DNA of 64,000 bases, from assembly GCF_028858535.1 (NCBI RefSeq), contig NZ_JAPMOU010000026.1:1-64000 (forward strand), read 5' to 3'. The DNA is from Spartinivicinus poritis (GTDB lineage: Bacteria > Pseudomonadota > Gammaproteobacteria > Pseudomonadales > Zooshikellaceae). This document shows, piece by piece, positions 53,914 through 63,866 of this stretch; position 1 is the first letter of the stretch; each line of letters starts with the position of its first letter. Both the position numbers and the translations under genes were made by a program. The notes under the pieces were generated by a model. It was not told the DNA's origin. It did not search any database and worked only from the letters and a program-made list of their open reading frames with translations.

Positions 53914-56900
53914 ATGAAATCGCCAGCGATATACATTGCTCTAGTCAGCATTTTGTCTCTCTGCCTGACTGGCTGTCCAGACTCAAGTAGCTCTAAGCCA
54001 AAACCCGATACAAAGACAACAGAACCTGATGCTCCTCCTCCATCATCACCTGTTGGAGATAATGATAATAATGACACTGAACCTGATGATCCTGTCGTCA
54101 ATAACGATCCTCCTCCTGCACCAAGCCAACCCGCACCCGATACACCTGTGAAGGCTGGGGAAAAAATTACTGAAATTATTATTACCCACGCAGAAGGCAA
54201 ACCACTGGCTGACTACATCACGTTTGGCCATGTATTTAAGCTTGGTGAAATTAGCGCCAACGAAACTGTGTTGCTAAAAAATGCTAAGGGCAATTTAATT
54301 CGCACTCAAGTTGATAAAAAAGCGACTCATCCTGATGGTTCACTAAGACACGCTATCATCAGTGCTAAAGTCAACCTCCACAACTCACAAGAAACCTTCT
54401 CACTATTTAAAGGAACTGGGGCCAATCCTGGTTCGCCCATTACCCGCGCTCAGTTGCAACAATATAATTTTGACTTAACCCTACGACTTGACGTTGAAGG
54501 TACTGCTTATCAGCTCAAACTGGCAGATGTGATTAAAAATGGTACTTTAGAAAAGCAGTGGCTTGCGGGTGGTATTGCTAATGAATTTATTTTTAGTAGC
54601 CCAATTAAAAACAGCCAGGGGCAGCCTCACCCTCACTTACATGCTCGCTTCTACCTGAGAACTTATGGTAGTAATAACGAAAAAGCCAAAGTTTCAGTGA
54701 TTGTTGAGAATACCTATGCTTATCAACCCAATCCCCGCAACTATACCTATAATGTTACGCTGACCAGCCAGGGTAAAACCCTTTTACAACAAAATGCTGT
54801 TGAGCACTATCATCATGCCCGCTGGAAACGAGATGTTATTTTAAAGGGCAATGACCCTCTTCATATTGTCTTTAACAAAAATTACTTAATCAATACCAAA
54901 GCATTTCCTTTATATGACCCATCTATTCAAGTGGATGAATCAACGGCTAATAAGTACTACCAGAACTACCAAAAAAACAGTCAGCTAATGAATATAGGTA
55001 CTGTGACAGCATACATGCCTACTACCGGTGGGCGTGCGGATATTGGCCCACTTCCAGGCTGGACCGCCAGTTATTTAATTAGCCAGGATAAACGACTTAA
55101 AAATGTCACCTTGGGCAATGCTAGCCAAGCTGGCTCCTGGTCTATCCACTATCGAAATAAGGAAACAGGTCAAGTCGTTCGGATTGATAAAAAGCCTTAT
55201 GCAGGCTTAAAAGGAACCCCCCATGACTTTAAAAACCCCGAAACAGGAAAATCTGAAGCATTTCCTAACTGCTCGTCGTGTAAGAGTCCTTACAAGCCTG
55301 ATAGTGCTCATCAGCCATCCTTAGCCTATCTACCTTACACTTTAACAGGGGATTATTATTATTTAGAAGAACTCCAGTTTTGGGTAACTTATAACTTACT
55401 CAACACCAATCCTTGGTATCGACGCAAAGGACAAGGTATTTTTAGAAACTTACAGATTCGTGGAGAAGCTTGGTCATTACGTACCTTAGGGCAAGCAGCA
55501 TATATTACTCCAGACCACCAACGCTCGCTTAAGTCATACTTCAAGCAAGTGCTGGATAATAACTTATCTTATTTAGAAGATATGTATATCAATAAAACGG
55601 ATAGCGACCGTAAAGGTAATGAAGCGCTAATCGACAACTTTGCTGTCCGCACGGGTACCAACCCTTTGGCTTATGATAACCAGACAGGCCTTGCGCCTTG
55701 GATGGACGACCTTCACACTTGGTCGCTTGGCTTTTTAAATGAACTGGGCTTTACCAAAGCCAAAAACATTCTAGACATTCGGGCTAAATTCAGTGTTGAA
55801 AGAATGCTTAACCCTGGATTTTGCTGGATTTTTGCTAGTAACTACAGCCTTAAAGTAAGGGATAATTTAGGCAACAAGCAATTCAAAACCTATCGTTCAT
55901 TTGCTGAAGCATTTTCAAAAACAACCAGCATTGACTTAGCAAAACTGCCTTGCAACTCCAAAGGTATGTTTGACTACTATAATCAAAAAAATCAAAAAAC
56001 GTTAAAGCTTGGGGAAATGGTCGGCTATGCTACATCAACAGAGGGCTTCCCTTCTCACCTTCAGATTGCATTAGCTGTTGTTGCCGACTCAAACTACTCC
56101 AATGCAATGCAAGCCTGGGAGACTTTTGCTAGTCGTTCAATGAAGCCTAATTACAATATAAGGCCTCAGTTAGCACTGGTTCCTCGCAGCCAATACACTC
56201 AAGCTGATGATATAATCAACACGCAAGGATCAAGCTATCACCCTGAAACCCCTAGTCAAACCCTAGTGGTCAACCCAGTTAATTTGCCGCCATCCAAAGA
56301 TGATACAAATGATGATGACAACAATGATGACGTTATTATCATAGAAGACCCTGATGACCAGGTTGAAGCAGCCTTTCATTACTCCAGTTCAGGCACAGCC
56401 CAAGCCACCACCCTATCAAAAGCCAAAAGTGAGCAAAAGGCTAAAAGTGGCAGCAAGTCAGTGAGTAAGGTGACTGCTATTAACGATATTGTTAATAATA
56501 TGAAGCCGGGGCAATGGTATTATGTCAATACCCATAACACCTTAGCTGACGTATTTCCCACAAAACCCCACGACAGTTGGGGAAACACAGGCCCAACTGC
56601 CGTGTTATCAGCATGGTCTGGTGGTGCAGTTGGTAATGGTCAGCTGCTACTCTGGGGTGGAGGTCGATCCAACTACGGAGGTAATGAAGTCTATAGCCTA
56701 GATTTAACAACCTTACAGTGGCACCAGCTAACAGAACCAAGCCTTTACTATCGCGACACACGAGGTAATTGTGTTGACCCCAACAATCAGCCAGTTGACA
56801 ACTGCCTGACCATGGATCAAACCCCTACTGCTGCTCACTCCTATGATGCTGTTCAATATCTGCCTAACTTGGGAAAATTCTGGATGGGGCCTGGTACACT

Positions 56901-57639
56901 ATATGGCCGGGGTAAAACGACATCACAGCAGCAATCATATTTTTTTGATTCTCAGTCCAGACAATGGACTCAACAACAAACCATCCCTCTATCTGGCAAA
57001 CTAAGCTCAGCTTACGATAAACAAACAGGGTACATTTTAGTCGCTAATGGCAAAAAAATGGTTGCTTATGACCCTGTCAACAACCAAATAAAGCACAAGT
57101 CGCCTACAGGCCCTGACTTTGGAGGTGCTTCACCAGCAGGTTTTGCCCCAGACCGCCGACTATTTATTCAACTTCTTGATTCACAAGTCAGCTATTATGA
57201 CCTATCTAATATGAACTGGCATAATTCAAGTAGTAAACTACCAAAAATTAAAACCGCACCCCTGTATATCATTCAAAATGGTAAACGAGAGCGCTTTCAA
57301 TTGGGGCAAGGCCAACTGAAAGAGGAACCGACTTCACTTCGCCACTATGGAATTGATTACGATACAGTTAACAGAGTATTCGTATTGTGGAATGGTAGCA
57401 GTAATACCATCACCTTGAACCCTGAAACTTGGACACTCACAGAGCATCAACCCACGCTGACAGGAAATACCCCCAGCCAATATAATCACCAGGGAAATCG
57501 AAAAGATCGAGGCATTTTTGGTCGATGGCGATATGTGCCTGAGTGGAGCAGCTTTATTGGCTATAATGATCAAAACCAAGGTCTGTGGCTATACCAGCTG
57601 CCCTACCAGACATATAACACTGTTGCAATACAGAAGTAG
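53914..57639 (+). CDS. Large surface lipoprotein with kelch-like C-terminal propeller
   Basis: The 1,241-residue protein starts with a lipoprotein signal ending LTGC (Cys21) and then an Asp/Pro-rich linker to about residue 72. Residues about 75-200 form a beta-rich module (ITEIIITHAEGKPLADY, HPDGSLRHAIISA). Residues about 450-760 resemble an alpha-helical toroid (YYYLEELQFWVTYNLLNTN, RGEAWSLRTLGQAAYI). A second Asp-rich linker (DDDNNDD) at about 800 leads to a kelch-like propeller from about 870 (LLLWGGGRSNYGGNEVYSLDL). It may be a surface enzyme or binding protein for polysaccharides; no catalytic motif is recognised. The ATG at 53914 is preferred over a GTG at 53908. Confidence 0.8.
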   Translation: MKSPAIYIALVSILSLCLTGCPDSSSSKPKPDTKTTEPDAPPPSSPVGDNDNNDTEPDDPVVNNDPPPAPSQPAPDTPVKAGEKITEIIITHAEGKPLADYITFGHVFKLGEISANETVLLKNAKGNLIRTQVDKKATHPDGSLRHAIISAKVNLHNSQETFSLFKGTGANPGSPITRAQLQQYNFDLTLRLDVEGTAYQLKLADVIKNGTLEKQWLAGGIANEFIFSSPIKNSQGQPHPHLHARFYLRTYGSNNEKAKVSVIVENTYAYQPNPRNYTYNVTLTSQGKTLLQQNAVEHYHHARWKRDVILKGNDPLHIVFNKNYLINTKAFPLYDPSIQVDESTANKYYQNYQKNSQLMNIGTVTAYMPTTGGRADIGPLPGWTASYLISQDKRLKNVTLGNASQAGSWSIHYRNKETGQVVRIDKKPYAGLKGTPHDFKNPETGKSEAFPNCSSCKSPYKPDSAHQPSLAYLPYTLTGDYYYLEELQFWVTYNLLNTNPWYRRKGQGIFRNLQIRGEAWSLRTLGQAAYITPDHQRSLKSYFKQVLDNNLSYLEDMYINKTDSDRKGNEALIDNFAVRTGTNPLAYDNQTGLAPWMDDLHTWSLGFLNELGFTKAKNILDIRAKFSVERMLNPGFCWIFASNYSLKVRDNLGNKQFKTYRSFAEAFSKTTSIDLAKLPCNSKGMFDYYNQKNQKTLKLGEMVGYATSTEGFPSHLQIALAVVADSNYSNAMQAWETFASRSMKPNYNIRPQLALVPRSQYTQADDIINTQGSSYHPETPSQTLVVNPVNLPPSKDDTNDDDNNDDVIIIEDPDDQVEAAFHYSSSGTAQATTLSKAKSEQKAKSGSKSVSKVTAINDIVNNMKPGQWYYVNTHNTLADVFPTKPHDSWGNTGPTAVLSAWSGGAVGNGQLLLWGGGRSNYGGNEVYSLDLTTLQWHQLTEPSLYYRDTRGNCVDPNNQPVDNCLTMDQTPTAAHSYDAVQYLPNLGKFWMGPGTLYGRGKTTSQQQSYFFDSQSRQWTQQQTIPLSGKLSSAYDKQTGYILVANGKKMVAYDPVNNQIKHKSPTGPDFGGASPAGFAPDRRLFIQLLDSQVSYYDLSNMNWHNSSSKLPKIKTAPLYIIQNGKRERFQLGQGQLKEEPTSLRHYGIDYDTVNRVFVLWNGSSNTITLNPETWTLTEHQPTLTGNTPSQYNHQGNRKDRGIFGRWRYVPEWSSFIGYNDQNQGLWLYQLPYQTYNTVAIQK

Positions 57640-58390
57640 TTTTTAGCATGTGTACCCCTTAGCTGATCAGTTATCAGATACTGCAACCCTTACAAGCGAG
57701 ATAATACCTAGAGCTACAGATAAATTCCTTAAATTAAAACACCGCTTCCTAGTATTTAGGTTTTACTTAGAGAAAGTTAAAACAAGAAGTTGAACATTTG
57801 TTCTGTCAAGCCAGCAAAGAATAGGCTGTGAATTACTATTGACTTACTGAAAAATAAATTCATGGAATGAGGTAATTATCTCTATGTAATTAAGACAATA
57901 CAGGAGCAATAAACTGCCATCACTCCAGCCTTTTAGGTTATCTAAATTCCTAGGGTAAGTTGCAATTGTAAAACTTGCTCTAAATAACCCTACACTGTAT
58001 GTGTATGCCTCTTTATTTGCACACCTAAAAATGACTCATGATAGGTATACCCTTCATTAAAACTCACAAAGTTTAACCGGTAGTTTTGGTGCAAACTTAA
58101 AATATCGACTAGAACAGAAGAGCACTTATAATGTATTGATTTGTAAAGCTAAACTTAGTAGAGTAGGCTCCAGTGTAACCGTTGGTTTTATATGAGCTTA
58201 AGTTTTCTGATATTCTCTTTATAAGTATTTTATGTTAGCAGGCTAAGCAAAACTAGCAATGTTAAAATAGTAGTTAACTAAGCCATAATACAACTCAATC
58301 TTTACATGAATAATATTACCTACTTTTTGCTATACACTTTTGGAAAGTCAAATAAAAATCTACTATAAGTTTTTTGTTTGCACTCAACTT
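57640..58390. other. Intergenic region before the polysaccharide cluster
   Basis: This 750-bp AT-rich gap precedes the flippase gene and has no credible gene. A TATACCCTTCA stretch at about 58045 recalls the end of the dispersed repeat family, but the following bases differ. No JUMPstart/ops element was recognised. It presumably contains the promoter for the cluster. Confidence 0.5.
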
Positions 58391-59833
58391 ATGGATAAAA
58401 CGTTTACACAGAAAGCCAAGACTGCATTATTCTGGACTGCAACCGCAAGGTTTGGAGCGCAGCTATTCTCTTGGGCATCAACATTTTTAGTTATTCGCTA
58501 TATCAACTCAACTGCTTATGGCATTATTAGTTTAGCTGAAATTTCATTTTCATTATTCGTACTCATTAGCAGTAACGGTCTAGCTGAAAGTCTTATCCAA
58601 ACCAAAGAATTATCAAAAAATCAAATACGTAATTTATTGGGATTTTATATCCTTATATGTGCAAGTCTTTTTATAGTTCACATTTCAATTGCACGACCAT
58701 TGACCGAATACTTTTCAGAGCCTGCACTTTTTGAGGTGCTAATAGCTTTGTCCTTTACATTCCTATTAATACCCTGGATTGCTTTACCTTCAGCCCTACT
58801 TTCAAGAGAGATGGACTTTAAAAAGAAGTCCATTGCTGATCTGATAGCATCTATACTATCAGCAACCATTGCCCTGACTATGGCCATCAATAACTTTCAA
58901 CATTGGGCCTTAGTAACGTCTATGATATTTATGTTTGTTTACCAAGCTATCAGCTATTGTGTGATTGCAAAATTTATCGTAGTCCCTAGCTTCCACTTCA
59001 GTAAGATAAAGCATTTTATTGCTTTTGGTAGCATTATTACCCTTACATCAATCATCTGGTCTCTTTACACTAAGGTTGATCTACTGATTGCTGGCCGGTT
59101 CCTCACGACAGAACAAATTGGAATCTTTGCTGTTGCTGCTAGCCTGGCAATGTTACCGATGACTAAACTAATTCCTATTATTGGACAAGTCGCTTTCCCT
59201 CTATACTCAAAAAAACAACAAAACCAACATGAAATTAAATACTATTTTCTCAAGAGTCAACGTTTAGGAGGGATCATTTCATTCCCCATTTTTTTCGGAA
59301 TGGCTGCTACTGGATATTACACATTACCTTTAATTTTGGGAGACAAATGGTCAGATACGGCTCTTCCCTTCACGTTACTTTGCCTTGTAGTACCTCTCAG
59401 ATTCTCAATGAACCTCTTCTCTCCAGCAACTAAAGGCATTGGTAAACCCAAAGTCAATCTGGTTAATACATTAATTATGATAACCAGCTTATCAATAGGA
59501 GTAATAGTCTTTATAGACCATGGCATTTTAGGTTTAGTGTTAGCTTGGCTAGTAGTAACACCCATACAATTTATCTTATGTACCAATATATCATGTAAAG
59601 CACTAAATATACGTTTCAAAGAATTTATACAAAGCTTATTACCAGGCTTTTTGGCTAGCACAGTCATGGCTATTTTAGTCTTATCATTTTATTTTAAAAC
59701 ATATGGATGGTTATCAGATTTTCAGATATTTATAGCTGCTATCATCATCGGCTCTTTAACATATCTGGCTTTTTTATCGCTATTTTTTAAAGAAACATTA
59801 AAAGAGTTAACTTCCTTTTTAAAAACCAGTTGA
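58391..59833 (+). CDS. Wzx-type polysaccharide flippase
   Basis: The 480-residue protein is almost entirely membrane-spanning (about 12-14 segments), starting DKTFTQKAKTALFWTATARFGAQLF, and matches the MOP/MATE-superfamily flippases (polysaccharide_synt, PF13440 group) that move undecaprenyl-linked glycans or related lipids to the periplasmic face. The ATG at 58391 is preferred; the frame extends to a TTG at 58340. It heads a cluster with an ATP-grasp ligase and an acyltransferase, which fits surface polysaccharide assembly. Confidence 0.83.
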   Translation: MDKTFTQKAKTALFWTATARFGAQLFSWASTFLVIRYINSTAYGIISLAEISFSLFVLISSNGLAESLIQTKELSKNQIRNLLGFYILICASLFIVHISIARPLTEYFSEPALFEVLIALSFTFLLIPWIALPSALLSREMDFKKKSIADLIASILSATIALTMAINNFQHWALVTSMIFMFVYQAISYCVIAKFIVVPSFHFSKIKHFIAFGSIITLTSIIWSLYTKVDLLIAGRFLTTEQIGIFAVAASLAMLPMTKLIPIIGQVAFPLYSKKQQNQHEIKYYFLKSQRLGGIISFPIFFGMAATGYYTLPLILGDKWSDTALPFTLLCLVVPLRFSMNLFSPATKGIGKPKVNLVNTLIMITSLSIGVIVFIDHGILGLVLAWLVVTPIQFILCTNISCKALNIRFKEFIQSLLPGFLASTVMAILVLSFYFKTYGWLSDFQIFIAAIIIGSLTYLAFLSLFFKETLKELTSFLKTS

Positions 59834-59979
59834 TTCTATATAAGCAAAGCAAGGGAAACTGTTTTTTCATCACAAACCAAGATAAAAAACCATTTATATT
59901 AACGCAAAGCGAGAAATTTGTTACTTCCTAGTATTAAAGAACTTCTCTATTCTCAGCTGCATAAAAGAGATTTACAAAT

Positions 59980-61119
59980 ATGAAATATCCTGTCGTTATT
60001 ATTGGAGGTGGAATAAATGCTCTGGGTGTTGCTCGTTCACTTGGTCCGTATGCTCTTTGTACACTGGTATTCAGCGGTATAAATTCACCCGCATCACATT
60101 CAAGATACGTAAAGCCACATCCAGTAGCCTCTACTTCTCTTCCCTCACTAGTTGATGACTTATTAACGTTAGCTCAATCATTCAAACAGCAACCATTACT
60201 GATTATTACTGAAGAAAAGGCTGTCTATCAAATTGCTAAAGCACAGAAAATACTAGCAGAACACTTTCTTATTAATTTACCAAGCATTGAGCTAGTCAGT
60301 CATTTACAAAACAAAGCTGATTTTTATCAGATTGCACGTAAACATAAAGCGCCAGTACCTGATACAATGACGATTAGCAATGAAGACGATATTCATAAAG
60401 CACACAAGATGCAGTTCCCCTGTGTTTTTAAACCTTTAGAGCAAAATGCAGAGTACGGCAAAAATTTTAAGAAAGCATATAAAGTTCAGTCTATTGACGA
60501 AGTCAAACAACTATACAAAAGAATAAAACCCATTCTAAATGACATGATCTTACAACAATGGATAGAAGGCGATGATAGTGATCTTTATTTTTCTATCATT
60601 TATTACGATCAATACTCTAATCCAGTATCCTCATTTACTGGTCGTAAATTACGCTCTTGGCCAGTGAATGTTGGAGGAACAGCTAGTTGCATCAATGCAC
60701 CAGAAACAGCTCATATTCTTGAACCTATCTGTCATAAGTTTTTTAAGGCTATTCAATACAAAGGCCTGGTTGGTATGGAATTTAAAAAAGATAAAATCTC
60801 TGGTGAATTTATCATGGTCGAACCAACTGTTGGGCGTACTGACTTTCAACATGAAATCGCTACTTTATCAGGTATCAATATACTGAAGTCTATACTATAT
60901 CATTTTCTAAAACGTCCAATACCCCAATCAAAAAATTCACCTTCTCCCATCGTATGGCAAGAGTTTATCTCTGATTATCTTTCTATGAAGGAATCTGGAA
61001 AAACCGGTTTCCCAAAGCATGCTAAAATTTACCAAGCAATAAAACGATGGAACGACCCTATGCCTTATATTCATCAATTATTCACCAGACTCAAGAACAA
61101 ATTAGGACTTAAGGGATAA
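59980..61119 (+). CDS. ATP-grasp ligase of the COG3919 type
   Basis: The 379-residue protein starts PVVIIGGGINALGVARSLG, has ASHSRYVKPH, then the ATP-grasp lobes (FPCVFKPLEQN with the ATP-binding Lys; LQQWIEGDDSDLYFSII; GLVGMEFKKD; EFIMVEPTVGR with a metal-binding Glu). Members are predicted carboxylate-amine ligases and often occur in surface polysaccharide clusters, perhaps attaching amino acids to sugars. The substrate is not known. It follows the flippase by 146 nt and precedes the acyltransferase by 4 nt. Confidence 0.82.
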   Translation: MKYPVVIIGGGINALGVARSLGPYALCTLVFSGINSPASHSRYVKPHPVASTSLPSLVDDLLTLAQSFKQQPLLIITEEKAVYQIAKAQKILAEHFLINLPSIELVSHLQNKADFYQIARKHKAPVPDTMTISNEDDIHKAHKMQFPCVFKPLEQNAEYGKNFKKAYKVQSIDEVKQLYKRIKPILNDMILQQWIEGDDSDLYFSIIYYDQYSNPVSSFTGRKLRSWPVNVGGTASCINAPETAHILEPICHKFFKAIQYKGLVGMEFKKDKISGEFIMVEPTVGRTDFQHEIATLSGINILKSILYHFLKRPIPQSKNSPSPIVWQEFISDYLSMKESGKTGFPKHAKIYQAIKRWNDPMPYIHQLFTRLKNKLGLKG

Positions 61120-61123
61120 CGTC

Positions 61124-62251
61124 TTGAACAGAGAACACTCAATATATCTTGATTTATGTCGCTTTCTTGCAGCATTAGCCGTTGTGCTGTCGCATATAAA
61201 GCAATATAAATTTTTGAGCCCTGAACTATCCGAGTATTTACCTTCTGCAGGTCGTGATGCCGTAATTATTTTTTTTGTTTTATCAGGATTTGTAATTGCT
61301 TACACGACAGATCAAAAACAACCTACAATCAGTGAATATTTAACCGATCGTGCAACTCGAATATATTCTTGTGCGCTTCCCATCTTACTGCTAGTAGTCA
61401 CCATAGACTTAATAGGTATTCAATATAATAAAGAAGCCTATGCGGGACTCTACCAATATGAAAAATTACACCTATATATCCCATTTCATTTATTATTTCT
61501 TGGCGAAATATGGACCTTATCCGAACAACCATTTACGGTACCGCCATATTGGTCTTTAGGATACGAAGTTTGGTATTATATCTTATACATTCCCATATTC
61601 TTCTTGAAAGGAAGAAAAAGAATCTTTACTTTAATGCTATTACTTGTATTCGTGGGCTACAAGTTATGGCTTTTATTTCCACTTTGGCTTGCTGGCGTTT
61701 GGTTATATAACAACCGGTCTCGTTGGCAACTATCGAATATTCAAAGTAAACTGTTTTTCTGGCTACCAGTATTAATTTATTTTATATTTAAAACTCTTGA
61801 ACTAGACATTGTATTAGTCAAAATAGGGAGCGAAATTTGGCCCTTCAAAGATAGCTTTCCTCTTGGTAGTGCTGCTAAGTACTTGTCAGACTATTTTGTA
61901 GGTATTCTGACACTAATTCACTTATACTCAGCTCAATTTTATAAGTTATCATTTAAACATTCCCTTTCCCAAATCATCACTAAGCTAGCTGCTTATACAT
62001 TTACACTCTATCTGGTTCATGCTCCCATTATTAAAACCGTGGAATACCATATTAATTACAATAAAAACAGTTGGTTAAACTTCCTTGGCATTTTACTTCT
62101 GATAGGATTTATTACTTTTTTCATTGGATTTATTACTGAGCACCAAAGATATCGTTTTAAACCATTATTTGCAAAAGCCATTAATACTTTTGCAAATATC
62201 ACTATACTTTTTTCATCTAAGCGGAATGAGATATACCCCACTAAAAAATAG
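61124..62251 (+). CDS. Acyltransferase 3 family membrane protein
   Basis: The 375-residue protein has about ten membrane segments and the acyltransferase-3 (OafA-type) start YLDLCRFLAALAVVLSHIKQY, with RDAVIIFFVLSGFVIAY and the conserved PYWSLGYEVWYYIL. It probably acetylates or acylates a sugar on a surface glycan. The start is TTG, with AAGGGA 7 nt upstream. The 4-nt gap after the ATP-grasp gene shows they are co-transcribed. Confidence 0.85.
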   Translation: MNREHSIYLDLCRFLAALAVVLSHIKQYKFLSPELSEYLPSAGRDAVIIFFVLSGFVIAYTTDQKQPTISEYLTDRATRIYSCALPILLLVVTIDLIGIQYNKEAYAGLYQYEKLHLYIPFHLLFLGEIWTLSEQPFTVPPYWSLGYEVWYYILYIPIFFLKGRKRIFTLMLLLVFVGYKLWLLFPLWLAGVWLYNNRSRWQLSNIQSKLFFWLPVLIYFIFKTLELDIVLVKIGSEIWPFKDSFPLGSAAKYLSDYFVGILTLIHLYSAQFYKLSFKHSLSQIITKLAAYTFTLYLVHAPIIKTVEYHINYNKNSWLNFLGILLLIGFITFFIGFITEHQRYRFKPLFAKAINTFANITILFSSKRNEIYPTKK

Positions 62252-62533
62252 CCTTATACTTTTAGCGAATGAATTTTAGAATTTACTATAGACAAAACAA
62301 ATGACCCTTAGAAAAAACCATCTAGCAACAAAACCTTTTGAATTTATGTATTTATAAATTACTGAGATGATGGCAGCTAAAGCATGGAATATTTAACTGC
62401 CACCGTTGTAATTTAATATACTCAACTTCTGGGAGGCAGCCTGTGACTACAAAGCTTGTTGAGCAATTACTTTAATTTATATAAAAATCTACATAAATTT
62501 ATCGATTAATAAGCCTAACCTAAAATATTTAGC

Positions 62534-63628
62534 TCAGACTTGTATAATATCAATTTGTAGTAATGTAAAATCGTATTTTTTGGTATTGGAAGCAGTCAGT
62601 ACAATCCTGTTTTCAGGTGAAATGCCTGTGGGTAAATAGAGGTAACCATAGCTACTTCCACTTTTTCTTCCAGAATAGTGGTATGGAAAATTTACTATAG
62701 AACTCCATTCTTCTCCATCTTCAGAGAACCAAAGCGACGCTTCTTCCTGTGTATTCTGCTTTCTACCTGGCTCATAGTTAACACCTAAAAACATTTGTTG
62801 AGTGGTAGTTAACGTACCGTGGTAGGCTGGATTACCTATGACTGCAATTTCTTGTTTATCTTTTGATGTGACATCATAACGATACAGTTTATTGATCGCT
62901 TCTGCTGGAGCATCTCTCCCTGCATCCATACCCCAGTAAATAGTTCGCTCTAAAGGAAACAGGTTTACCGCTCGCCAGCTTTGATCACCACCACCTAGTT
63001 TTTTAAGACTACGAAATTCATCATCACTATAAAATATCCCACATTGTTCATCACTATCACCTGTGGTTACCCACAGTCGATTACGAAAATGATCATAAAC
63101 AATACTATGTACATGCTTTACTTGATTAGTAGGAAATGTATAGCGGACTGATAATTGACCTGTAGCACCATCTACTTTAAAAATTTTAATTTCAGATGGA
63201 GCAGAGTTTTTATACTCTCCAAAATAAGCATGTCCTGATAGGGCATGCACAGCTACTCCATTTCTTAAAGGAGGATAGATATTTTTCTGCATCAACTCAT
63301 CAGTTGGTATGGCGTATCTTTTTCCTTCACCTGGCCGGTATAAATAAACTCGATCATATAGAATCAACAAAGTACCATCAGGCAATTCAGTTATATGTCC
63401 AATGCCGATTGAGGATGACAGCTGCTGCATTATCCAACTTCTAGCCAGTTTATCTTTCAAACGTCCTTTTATTGACTGATCTCGTGGTGGAATACGACAC
63501 AACCCCTCAAATTCTTGGGTTGCATAATAATATTTATAAATAAAATGGTCTTGACTACATAAACAATATTCTTCTGTTGAATGATGCACCATCATTCTTT
63601 TTCTGATAGGGCGAATAAAAATTTCCAT
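62534..63628 (-). CDS. Beta-propeller protein, unknown function
   Basis: The 364-residue protein contains repeated beta-rich units typical of a propeller (GHITELPDGTLLILYDRVYLY, SIVYDHFRNRLWVTTGDSDEQCGIFYSDD, TIYWGMDAGRD, LWFSEDGEEWSSI), with sialidase-like Asp-box-type turns (FYSDDEF, WFSEDGEEW). There is no signal peptide. A GAGGA site precedes the ATG by 9 nt. Similar proteins appear in polysaccharide clusters without a known role. It may bind or process a glycan. It is on the opposite strand to the flippase cluster. Confidence 0.7.
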   Translation of the reverse strand: MEIFIRPIRKRMMVHHSTEEYCLCSQDHFIYKYYYATQEFEGLCRIPPRDQSIKGRLKDKLARSWIMQQLSSSIGIGHITELPDGTLLILYDRVYLYRPGEGKRYAIPTDELMQKNIYPPLRNGVAVHALSGHAYFGEYKNSAPSEIKIFKVDGATGQLSVRYTFPTNQVKHVHSIVYDHFRNRLWVTTGDSDEQCGIFYSDDEFRSLKKLGGGDQSWRAVNLFPLERTIYWGMDAGRDAPAEAINKLYRYDVTSKDKQEIAVIGNPAYHGTLTTTQQMFLGVNYEPGRKQNTQEEASLWFSEDGEEWSSIVNFPYHYSGRKSGSSYGYLYLPTGISPENRIVLTASNTKKYDFTLLQIDIIQV

Positions 63629-63866
63629 AACTCTTATTCCTCGAAAAGCTTATTTCACTACAACTACTTTCATACAAAATTTAATTTAAACTTTTATCCC
63701 TACGAGGTAATAAAATCACTATTCCAAATGACTTTAATAACTTTTCTACAGTTTCACCCAATCATAAAACAGCAACAGGTTTTTCATTATGTATCAAAGC
63801 TATCATTAAACAACTTCCTTAGTTTACCTTACCTAAGTTTCAGGTAAGATATATTACCAGTTACAA

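Noticed and set aside
58021..58065. Possible fourth copy of the dispersed repeat (TATACCCTTCA)
   Set aside because: Only 11 bases match the repeat end, and the following sequence and opposite end are missing.
63581..63847. 88-codon plus-strand frame near the right edge
   Set aside because: It overlaps the start of the propeller gene on the other strand and has low-complexity, AT-driven composition.
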